NCBI GenBank assembly: GCA_016763915.1 | Contig: JAESSX010000065.1 | Location: 1-5,522, forward strand | Source: Rhodospirillales bacterium | GTDB lineage: Bacteria; Pseudomonadota; Alphaproteobacteria; Rhodospirillales_A; Casp-alpha2 | Direction: 5' to 3' | Length of the DNA: 5,522 nt | Part shown: piece after piece, positions 1 through 5,257 of the stretch | How positions within the stretch are numbered: the stretch's first letter is position 1 | Layout of the letters: each line of letters begins with the position of its first letter | Position numbers and translations under genes: made by a program | The notes under the pieces: generated by a model | What the model was told of the DNA's origin: nothing | Seen by the model: the letters and a program-made list of their open reading frames with translations, nothing else | Database searches by the model: none

Positions 1-258
1 ATCGCCAAATCCGCCAACGAGATCAGCAATATCATCGGCGTGATCGACGAGATCGCCTTCCAGACCAACCTGCTGGCCCTGAACGCCGGCGTGGAAGCGG
101 CCCGGGCCGGCGACGCCGGCAAGGGCTTCGCGGTCGTGGCGTCGGAGGTCAAGAACCTGGCCAGCCAGACGGCGACGGCCGCCGGCGAATTGTCAATGCA
201 GTCCACGACCCTCAAAGTCGAGGTGGACAGGTTCCTGGACGAAATCCGGGCCGGATAA
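1..258 (+). CDS. Methyl-accepting chemotaxis protein, C-terminal fragment (5' end outside window)
   Basis: The reading frame is open from base 1 to a TAA at 256-258 and encodes 85 residues of an MCP cytoplasmic signalling domain. The hairpin tip is unmistakable: [20 protein letters not shown] followed by [15 protein letters not shown]. This is the region that contacts CheA and CheW in chemoreceptor arrays. The true start lies upstream of the window; internal GTG codons such as the one at 40 are not credible starts because homology continues before them. No ligand-binding or membrane segment is visible here. The segment after the tip is unusually short, about 45 residues. The run VKNLASQTA is followed directly by [20 protein letters not shown], which resembles the extreme C-terminus of alphaproteobacterial MCPs whose return helix is normally much longer, so an internal in-frame deletion is suspected. 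Family assignment is secure; the ligand is unknown. Confidence 0.93.
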   Translation: MAKSANEISNIIGVIDEIAFQTNLLALNAGVEAARAGDAGKGFAVVASEVKNLASQTATAAGELSMQSTTLKVEVDRFLDEIRAG

Positions 259-286
259 CAGGGCCCGTCCCGCCGGGTCAACGAAA

Positions 287-321
287 AACGGCGCCGCTGG
301 TTTTCGCGTAGCGGCGCCGTT
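287..321 (+). terminator. GC-rich hairpin after the receptor gene, probable terminator
   Basis: A perfect 12-bp inverted repeat, AACGGCGCCGCT (287-298) and AGCGGCGCCGTT (310-321), flanks an 11-base loop, beginning 28 bases after the receptor stop codon. The stem is strong, but it is followed by GGCGTTCTT rather than a clean T tract, so termination efficiency is uncertain. Position and stem strength make a transcription terminator the simplest reading. Confidence 0.65.
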
Positions 322-387
322 GGCGTTCTTGGAGCCCCTCCCGAGGGCCTTGGATTCCGGATCGGTGAGATTTAGGACGTTTGTTTT

Positions 388-407
388 AAACAGTCTCTGT
401 TTTTTTT
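388..407 (+). terminator. Short hairpin with T8 tract, possible second terminator
   Basis: The 6-bp arms AAACAG (388-393) and CTGTTT (397-402) flank a 3-base loop and run into eight consecutive T residues (400-407). The T run stands out in this GC-rich DNA and is what the upstream hairpin lacks. The stem is AT-rich and weak, so the element could be a back-up terminator or merely an AT-rich promoter-distal tract. Confidence 0.35.
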
Positions 408-552
408 CGGTCGAACGCCTTGACCGGGAAAGGGCACTTTGGGAATTAAGGGGGATAGGAAACGCCCAGTAGCCCAGTCAAGACGGTGTCGGTTAGGACG
501 GGACCATTATGGCAGAGCTAAAGGGGCCTTTTTCCACACGCCCGTAACCAAT

Positions 553-569
553 TTTGTAAAGTTTTGTAA
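553..569 (+). promoter_or_regulatory. Direct-repeat box TTTGTAAAGTTTTGTAA, likely OmpR-family regulator site (copy 1)
   Basis: Two TTTGTAA half-sites start at 553 and 563, a 10-bp period that places them on the same face of the helix. Tandem half-sites of about 10-11 bp are the known binding mode of OmpR/PhoB-family dimers, and the pattern resembles the CpxR consensus GTAAA-N5-GTAAA (here GTAAA-N5-GTAAT). The box ends 106 bases before the TTG start of the response regulator gene and 28 bases before a TTGACA hexamer. An identical 17-mer occurs at 4949-4965 upstream of the hybrid kinase. Which protein binds it is an inference; the adjacent response regulator is the leading candidate. Confidence 0.6.
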
Positions 570-597
570 TTGTCGCCGAACAGGATGCCGAGGCGTA

Positions 598-627
598 TTG
601 ACAGGCCTCCCCCTAGCCCCGCACCAT
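598..627 (+). promoter_or_regulatory. Possible promoter of the response regulator gene
   Basis: A perfect -35 hexamer TTGACA lies at 598-603. With an 18-base spacer the -10 position is CACCAT (622-627), which matches TATAAT at only three positions. Transcription would start near 634, giving a leader of roughly 40 bases. The weak -10 would fit a promoter that needs help from the box at 553-569, but the call rests mainly on the -35 element. Confidence 0.35.
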
Positions 628-655
628 GAGACTATCAGGATAATTGACTTTCACC

Positions 656-663
656 GGAAAGGG
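656..663 (+). promoter_or_regulatory. Ribosome-binding stretch GGAAAGGG deciding the TTG start at 676
   Basis: This is the only purine-rich Shine-Dalgarno-like sequence shortly before the receiver domain. Its spacing of 12 bases to TTG 676 is a little long. No ATG or GTG lies in frame nearby, and the receiver domain begins within a few codons, so TTG 676 is the best supported start. Confidence 0.45.
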
Positions 664-675
664 ATTGTTTCTCCA

Positions 676-1389
676 TTGAGCACCCTCGGGACCCTTCTGA
701 TTGTCGACGATGATGCGGAAATCCGGGCGACGATAAAACGTATCTTCGATTACGAGGGGTACGACGTCGTCGAGGCCGACGGCGGCGATGAAATGCGCCG
801 GGTTCTGGCCGGCACCCGGATCGACCTTGTGCTTTTGGATCTGATTCTGCCCGGGGAAGACGGCCTCACCCTGGCCCGTGAAATCCGCAAAACCGGGGAT
901 ATCCCGATCATCATGCTGACCGGCAAGGATGAGCCCATCGACAAGGTGATCGGGCTGGAAATCGGCGCCGATGATTACGTTACCAAGCCGTTCTTCCAGC
1001 GCGAATTGACGGCGCGCGTAAAAACCGTGCTTCGCCGCCGTGTGATGACGTCCTCATCGGAGGCTGAAACCGAAATCAAGGCCATCCGGTTCAACGGCTG
1101 GACCCTTGATCTGGAAGGCCAGTACGTTATGTCGGCGGACAACGAGATCGTTTCGCTGACGGCCTACGAATTTCATGTTCTCGCGGCCCTGGCCCAAAAC
1201 CCCGGCCGGGTGCTGGCCCGGGAACAGATTCTCGACCTGGTCGCCGCGCGCAACTGGGAACCCTATGACCGCAGCATCGATGTTCTGATCGGCAAGATCC
1301 GCCGCAAGCTGAACGATGAGCCCAAGAAACCGACGATCATCAAAACCGTTCGCAACGCCGGCTATCTGTTTATGGCGAAAACCGAATAG
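676..1389 (+). CDS. OmpR/PhoB-family DNA-binding response regulator
   Basis: The product is a 237-residue cytoplasmic two-component response regulator. An N-terminal receiver domain (about residues 5-120) begins TLLIVDDD, with acidic residues D11 and D12, phospho-acceptor D55 in LVLLDLILPG, the conserved threonine T82 in MLTGK and lysine K104 in VTKPF. A C-terminal winged-helix domain (about 135-235) shows LTAYEFHVLAALAQNPGRVL, the recognition-helix segment YDRSIDVLIGKIRRKL and the terminal hairpin IIKTVRNAGYLF, all typical of OmpR/PhoB proteins. Length is normal for the family. The TTG start is chosen because the receiver fold begins immediately after it and the upstream in-frame extension lacks family resemblance. 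The gene converges on the hybrid kinase gene with 42 bases between stop codons, and both genes carry the same 17-bp upstream box, so the kinase is a likely partner and autoregulation is likely. Target genes and signal cannot be named; the start is less certain than the function. Confidence 0.93.
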   Translation: MSTLGTLLIVDDDAEIRATIKRIFDYEGYDVVEADGGDEMRRVLAGTRIDLVLLDLILPGEDGLTLAREIRKTGDIPIIMLTGKDEPIDKVIGLEIGADDYVTKPFFQRELTARVKTVLRRRVMTSSSEAETEIKAIRFNGWTLDLEGQYVMSADNEIVSLTAYEFHVLAALAQNPGRVLAREQILDLVAARNWEPYDRSIDVLIGKIRRKLNDEPKKPTIIKTVRNAGYLFMAKTE

Positions 1390-1414
1390 GCCGCCTTTGG
1401 CGGGCCGTTGGAAG

Positions 1415-1441
1415 GACGGAGCAAGCCTCCTTCACTCCGTC
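1415..1441. terminator. Hairpin in the convergent gap, possible bidirectional terminator
   Basis: The 7-bp arms GACGGAG (1415-1421) and CTCCGTC (1435-1441) enclose a 13-base loop and overlap the kinase stop codon (1432-1434). A smaller hairpin, CCGCC-TTT-GGCGG, lies just before it at 1391-1403. Neither is followed by a T tract on either strand. Their placement between converging genes suggests a shared termination zone, but intrinsic termination is not proven by the sequence. Confidence 0.3.
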
Positions 1442-4400
1442 ACGTCCAGGGTCCGGCGGATTTTTTCGGCCAGGATTTTGTGCTGGTAAGGTTTGCGGAC
1501 CCTGTCTTTAAACAGCTTGATCAGTTTTTCATCGCCATCCGGCTTGCGGCTGAAGCCCGAGGTCATCAGCACCTTGAGACCGGGGTCGAGGTCGGCGGCC
1601 TCCCTGGCCAGGTCATAGCCGTTGCGTTCGCCCGGCATGACCACATCGGTGAACAGAAGGTCGATGGCGCTCCCGTTCCTGAGGCAATCGAGCGCCTCGT
1701 CGGCGTCGTGGGCGACGAAAACCGTATAGCCCAGGTTTTCCAGGTTTATCCGCGTCATGGCGGCGAGCTCCTTTTCGTCATCGACCACAAGAATCGATTC
1801 GGTGCCGCCCGGAACCTCGCCGGCCGCCGCGCCAACGGGTTGCGTGTGCGCCTGCGCCCGGGTTCTCGGCAGGTACAGATGGAACGTGGCGCCATGGCCC
1901 GGTTCGGATGTCACGTCCAGGTGCCCCTTGGAGCGTTGCGCAAACCCGTAAACCATGCTCAATCCAAGCCCCGTACCCTTGCCCACGTCCTTGGTGGTGA
2001 AGAAGGGGTCAAAAATTTTCTCGACGATGTCGGCGGCGATGCCGGTACCGGTATCGGAGGTTGAAATCTTGACATAATCCCCCGGTTTCACATCCGGGTT
2101 GAGACGGGCATAGTCTTCATCCAGGGAGATGTTTCCGGTTTTGATGGTGAATGTGCCGCCCTGGGGCATGGCGTCGCCGGCGTTGAGCGACAGGTTGAGG
2201 AGCGCGTCTTCCAGCTCCCCGGGGTCGATGTCGCTGAGCCACAGATCATCCGTCAATTCGACATTGATTGTGACCTGGGCGGTCAGGGACTTGGCGATAA
2301 TGTCGCCCATGCCGTCGAGCACCTTGTTGACGTCGGTGGGTTTGACCGCGGCCTGGGATTGCTGCGAGAAGCCCAGCATCCGTTCCGTCAGCCGGCCGCC
2401 CCTGAGCGCCGCGTTGAGCGCCGACAGGACGGGCTCAAGCAGTTTCGGGTCGTCCTGGGTCAGGCGGGTCAGGAAATCCAGGTTGCCGATGACGATGCTG
2501 AGAAGGTTGTTGAGATCATGGGCCAGGCCGCCCGACAGTTGGCCGACGGCTTCCATTTTATGCGACCGGCGCAACGCCATTTCGATCTGTTTCTTTTCGG
2601 TCAGATCCTGGATCGTGCCGATAAACCGGTGGCGCGGGTTCCGGCGGCGTTCTTCCAGACGCCATTTGGTCGCCGTCATTTCGGCGAGGGAAAGAAAAAT
2701 GGGGAATTCGGTGCCGTCTTTGCGCAGCGCGTCAAGTTCCCGGCCGCGGCCAATGATTTTTGCGTGCCCGGTGCGAAAGTAGTTTTGCAAATACCGGCTA
2801 TGATTGCCCCGGTCGGACCGGGGCATCAGGATGGACACGTTCCGGCCGATGATCTCGGCCTTGGCGTAGCCGAAGATTTTTTCCGCCCCCGGGTTGAAGG
2901 TTTCGATGATGCCTTGCTCGTTGATGGTGATGATACCGGCGTTCAGGTTGTTGATGATGTCGCGGACGGTATATTCGCTGGCCCGGCGGCTGGCTTCGGC
3001 GCGTTTGCGTTCGGTGATGTCCTGGACGATGGTGACGAAGACCGCGGGGTCTTCCGCCTGCATCATTTGCAGGTGAATTTCGGTGTCATAGGTGGTGCCG
3101 TCCTTGCGTTCGTGCACGGTTTCGAAAACCACCCGGTCCCTGGTCCCGTCGCGCAGCGGCCGGACAAGGGATTCAAATGTCTCACGCGTAAAATCGGGCT
3201 TGATGTCGATGGGGGTCATGGCCTGCATTTCGGCCAGGCTGTAGCCGAGGTTGTTCAGTGCGCCCTGGTTGACCTGCGTGAAACGAAAGGAGCCGGCCTC
3301 GAAGGTGAAAATTTCGTTGAGGGAGCGGTCGATGATCCGGCCCAGCCGGGTATTCTCGGCTTCCGCCTCTTTGTACGGGGAGATGTCGGAGCCGATGATC
3401 GCCGTCGATCCGTCGCTCATGCGCTGATCGTTGACGAGGAGGATTTGGTTTTTTTTGTAAACCATTTCAAATGGTTCGCCGGGGTTGTGGAACCGGTGCA
3501 GGCGGGTTTCAACCCATTCTTCCTCCCGCCCGATGGCCTCCTGGATCAGGCCCTTGTCGACCAAAGCGCGGATGTGATCCTCGAACAGGACGCCGGGCAG
3601 GGTGGCCTCGGGAATCCGGGCGTTGAAGGCGAGGTATTCCTTGTTGCACATGACAAGGCGGTCGTCGGCATCGTACAGCGCGAAGGTTTCCGACAGCCCT
3701 TCGATGGCGTGTATCAGGCGGCGGCTGGCCCGTTCCGCCTTCCTGCGTTCGGTGGTGTCGTTGACCACCGTGCCGATGGCGACGATGTCGCCGTCGGCGT
3801 CCCGGACCGGAAATTTCTGCACATAAACATCGCGCGTGACGCCGTCCGCATAGAGCAATCTGCGTTCTTCATTGATGTCTTCACCGGTTTCGGCGACCAT
3901 GCGGTCGTGGGCGAGAACCCGGACCCGGTTTTCCGAGTCTATCCTGTCCGGCGGCTCCGTTCCGTGCAGGACTTCGCCGTCGGTGCCGAACCAGTCGTGG
4001 AAGTTCTTGTTGGCGATCAGGCAACGGCCCTTGAGGTCCTTGATTGAGATGGCGTTGGGCGTGCTGTTGATCACCGCGTGGAAGCGTTCATCGCTGGCCC
4101 GCAACGCTGCTTCGGCCCGGTAGCGGTCGGTGATGTCCATTCCGCAGATGTTGACCTGATGGGTTTCCATCACCGGGGAGAAGGTCAGCGCATAAACGGC
4201 TTCACCGGTATCGAATTCCGCCTGCTGGATGATCTCGCGGTCGAGGGCTCTCATGGCCGTGTCGAGAATTTCCCGAGGCGTCTTGTCGCCGGCCCGGCAG
4301 CCCCAGAAGCGGAGCAGCGGGGCGCTTGAGGGGTTGGCGTAGGCGATGGTTCCGTCCCGCTCCAGACGCAACACCGGATCGGGGTTTTGTTCGGCAAACG

Positions 4401-4845
4401 CGACCTGGAATTTGACCATGGCGGCCGCTTTTTCGCGCTCGGTGATATCGGTGATATCGGTGCCGATGAAGCCGGCGCCGTTAAGGCCGTTCTGGTCATA
4501 AGACGTCTTGCCCCGACTGTCCCCGTCGTTAACGCCTGACAGCTTCTCGGCTTCCTTGTAGACCCGGATACGGCGGCCCTCCCCGTCCTTGATGTGAAGC
4601 ATTGCCGGCGAATGATTGTGCCCGGTGTGGAACATGAACTCGCTTCTGCGCAAGGCGTCCCGGGTCTGTTTCAGTTCGGTGATGTCGGCGTCGACATGGG
4701 CGAAGCCTTCCTGCAGGCTGTCGTCGGCGGCGTGCAACCGTTCGTCACTGAGGCCGGCCTCCCCCAAGGCGGACCCACTGGGCGTCGCAATCGGATCACG
4801 CCAGGCCTGCAGCAGGGACCGCAGCACAAACCGCAGCCGGGTCAT
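1432..4845 (-). CDS. Multi-PAS hybrid sensor histidine kinase with C-terminal receiver
   Basis: The 1137-residue product has no signal peptide or convincing membrane span, so it is probably a cytoplasmic sensor. In order it shows two shortened PAS remnants (about residues 35-68 and 69-139), five near-complete PAS units (about 145-245, 251-370, 373-492, 498-617 and 620-755), a dimerisation/phospho-acceptor domain with H box [11 protein letters not shown] (H776), an ATPase domain (about 870-995) with N box [17 protein letters not shown]1 box DTGTGIA, F box FDPFFTT and G2 box [13 protein letters not shown], and a receiver (about 1016-1134) with D1022/D1023, phospho-acceptor D1067 and K1118. All catalytic motifs are intact, so autophosphorylation and transfer to the receiver are expected. 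The last PAS resembles the FixL haem domain and keeps a histidine (H682). The ATG at 4845 is preceded by AGGGA with 10-base spacing. The gene converges on the response regulator gene. The signal is unknown; oxygen or redox is an inference. Confidence 0.95.
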   Translation of the reverse strand: MTRLRFVLRSLLQAWRDPIATPSGSALGEAGLSDERLHAADDSLQEGFAHVDADITELKQTRDALRRSEFMFHTGHNHSPAMLHIKDGEGRRIRVYKEAEKLSGVNDGDSRGKTSYDQNGLNGAGFIGTDITDITEREKAAAMVKFQVAFAEQNPDPVLRLERDGTIAYANPSSAPLLRFWGCRAGDKTPREILDTAMRALDREIIQQAEFDTGEAVYALTFSPVMETHQVNICGMDITDRYRAEAALRASDERFHAVINSTPNAISIKDLKGRCLIANKNFHDWFGTDGEVLHGTEPPDRIDSENRVRVLAHDRMVAETGEDINEERRLLYADGVTRDVYVQKFPVRDADGDIVAIGTVVNDTTERRKAERASRRLIHAIEGLSETFALYDADDRLVMCNKEYLAFNARIPEATLPGVLFEDHIRALVDKGLIQEAIGREEEWVETRLHRFHNPGEPFEMVYKKNQILLVNDQRMSDGSTAIIGSDISPYKEAEAENTRLGRIIDRSLNEIFTFEAGSFRFTQVNQGALNNLGYSLAEMQAMTPIDIKPDFTRETFESLVRPLRDGTRDRVVFETVHERKDGTTYDTEIHLQMMQAEDPAVFVTIVQDITERKRAEASRRASEYTVRDIINNLNAGIITINEQGIIETFNPGAEKIFGYAKAEIIGRNVSILMPRSDRGNHSRYLQNYFRTGHAKIIGRGRELDALRKDGTEFPIFLSLAEMTATKWRLEERRRNPRHRFIGTIQDLTEKKQIEMALRRSHKMEAVGQLSGGLAHDLNNLLSIVIGNLDFLTRLTQDDPKLLEPVLSALNAALRGGRLTERMLGFSQQSQAAVKPTDVNKVLDGMGDIIAKSLTAQVTINVELTDDLWLSDIDPGELEDALLNLSLNAGDAMPQGGTFTIKTGNISLDEDYARLNPDVKPGDYVKISTSDTGTGIAADIVEKIFDPFFTTKDVGKGTGLGLSMVYGFAQRSKGHLDVTSEPGHGATFHLYLPRTRAQAHTQPVGAAAGEVPGGTESILVVDDEKELAAMTRINLENLGYTVFVAHDADEALDCLRNGSAIDLLFTDVVMPGERNGYDLAREAADLDPGLKVLMTSGFSRKPDGDEKLIKLFKDRVRKPYQHKILAEKIRRTLDVTE
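4441..4458 (-). repeat. Tandem 9-bp duplication inside the kinase gene
   Basis: GGTGATATC occurs twice in tandem on the + strand (4441-4449 and 4450-4458). In the kinase this gives [10 protein letters not shown], whereas PAS C-termini normally end with a single TDITER-type motif. It looks like an in-frame duplication of three codons, located at the end of the shortened second PAS unit. Confidence 0.7.
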
Positions 4846-4913
4846 GATGCCAGAATCCCTGTTCAGCGTTGCCTCCCGGTTTATCTGTATTTTTGCGTGC
4901 AGCCATCCTTGGA

Positions 4914-4942
4914 AGTATAGGCAGCCGACCCGGTGGCAAATC
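4914..4942 (-). promoter_or_regulatory. Likely promoter of the hybrid kinase gene
   Basis: On the minus strand a good -10 hexamer TATACT (4919-4914) lies 17 bases downstream of a poor -35 position, GATTTG (4942-4937). Transcription would start near 4907, giving a leader of about 60 bases. The direct-repeat box at 4949-4965 ends six bases upstream of the -35 position and is centred at about -50, a normal place for an activator. The pairing of strong -10, weak -35 and adjacent box suggests activator-dependent expression. Confidence 0.45.
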
Positions 4943-4948
4943 TTTTAG

Positions 4949-4965
4949 TTTGTAAAGTTTTGTAA
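4949..4965 (-). promoter_or_regulatory. Direct-repeat box, identical to 553-569 (copy 2)
   Basis: This copy matches the box at 553-569 over all 17 bases and has a perfect GTAAA-N5-GTAAA core (4952-4966). It lies 103 bases upstream of the kinase start codon. Read toward the kinase, the half-sites are TTACAAA, so its orientation relative to the gene is opposite to copy 1. Because it sits in a divergent region it could also influence the Crp/Fnr-like gene, but it is much closer to the kinase promoter. Confidence 0.6.
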
Positions 4966-5084
4966 AATTCCCAAGTCGGTCGCGGGCGGGCCGGTGCCAT
5001 ATTAATGGTAGCAGAAACCATCGCCGTCCCGAAAGAAAGTTGTGCGCCCAGTCCCGCTGAAACCGGTGGGATGGGGGGAAATAG

Positions 5085-5098
5085 TTGATTTTGGTCAA
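5085..5098. promoter_or_regulatory. FNR/FixK-type binding site TTGATTTTGGTCAA
   Basis: The 14-mer matches the FNR consensus TTGAT-N4-ATCAA at nine of ten defined positions and fits the TTGA-N6-TCAA form bound by FixK-type members of the Crp/Fnr family. Its centre is about 160 bases before the ATG of the Crp/Fnr-like gene and about 245 bases before the kinase start. A TACATT hexamer at 5141-5146 would put a transcription start near 5153 with the site at about -61.5, an arrangement known for Crp/Fnr activators, but that hexamer is weak evidence. The binder could be the neighbouring Crp/Fnr-like protein or another regulator of the family. Confidence 0.5.
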
Positions 5099-5213
5099 GG
5101 TTTAAAAGACCTGTGCCGAATGCCGCAAGGGCGTCGCCCATACATTGCCGGAAGGATTAAGACAGGGACGACGATTGACGGTAAGGGTCTGGCGATTGGG
5201 TTCCGGGAATATG

Positions 5214-5219
5214 TATACT
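5214..5219 (+). promoter_or_regulatory. Possible -10 element of the Crp/Fnr-like gene
   Basis: TATACT at 5214-5219 is identical to the proposed kinase -10 and is directly preceded by TG. No good -35 lies 16-18 bases upstream (GGCGAT at 17 bases); TTGACG at 5175-5180 is too far away, with a 33-base spacer. Transcription would begin near 5226, about 30 bases before the start codon. Confidence 0.35.
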
Positions 5220-5257
5220 GAGGGAGCGCCATTCCCCCGCTACTCAGGAGCCCGTTG

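Larger units (their letters stand above)
259..675. other. Non-coding region between receptor and response regulator genes
   Basis: This 417-base gap contains two hairpins behind the receptor gene (287-321 and 388-407), then the presumed control region of the response regulator: the 17-bp direct-repeat box at 553-569, a TTGACA hexamer at 598-603 and a purine-rich ribosome-binding stretch at 656-663. The response regulator frame stays open back to a TTG at 439, but the encoded sequence from 439 to 675 is basic, low in family resemblance and precedes the normal receiver-domain start, so it is treated as non-coding. No RNA gene was recognised. Confidence 0.7.
4846..5257. other. Divergent intergenic region between hybrid kinase and Crp/Fnr-like genes
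   Basis: This 412-base region serves two diverging genes. From the kinase outward it holds a Shine-Dalgarno sequence (TCCCT on the + strand at 4856-4860), a -10/-35 pair (4914-4942), the 17-bp direct-repeat box (4949-4965), an FNR/FixK-type palindrome (5085-5098), a TATACT hexamer (5214-5219) and the ribosome-binding site CAGGAG (5245-5250) of the Crp/Fnr-like gene. Short open frames on the minus strand here start with weak codons, overlap the regulatory elements and show no recognisable domain, so they are not called as genes. Confidence 0.7.

Noticed and set aside
626..643. Five-codon mini-frame (ATG to TAA, encoding MRLSG) just before the response regulator start
   Set aside because: It has no clear ribosome-binding site, no run of regulatory codons and no attenuator-type hairpins, so a leader peptide is not supported.
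439..675. N-terminal extension of the response regulator from a TTG at 439
   Set aside because: The added 79 residues do not resemble any response regulator N-terminus, and the stretch contains the direct-repeat box and a -35 element; the receiver fold begins right after TTG 676.
1408..2064. A 218-codon + strand open frame beginning just after the response regulator gene
   Set aside because: Nearly all of it is antisense to the kinase receiver and ATPase domains, with no domain of its own.
2359..4047. A 562-codon open frame on the + strand opposite the kinase gene
   Set aside because: It is fully antisense to a kinase with intact motifs, has no recognisable domain, and long antisense open frames are common in GC-rich coding DNA.
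4997..5021. Small dyads CCAT-N4-ATGG (4997-5008) and ATGGT-N7-ACCAT (5005-5021), with a similar CCATTATGG at 504-512 upstream of the other box copy
   Set aside because: The arms are only 4-5 bp and the spacings differ between the two regions, so they are within what chance would give.
4796..5141. Two overlapping minus-strand open frames of 100 and 86 codons upstream of the kinase start
   Set aside because: Their composition is not protein-like, no family is recognised, and they cover the kinase promoter and regulatory boxes.
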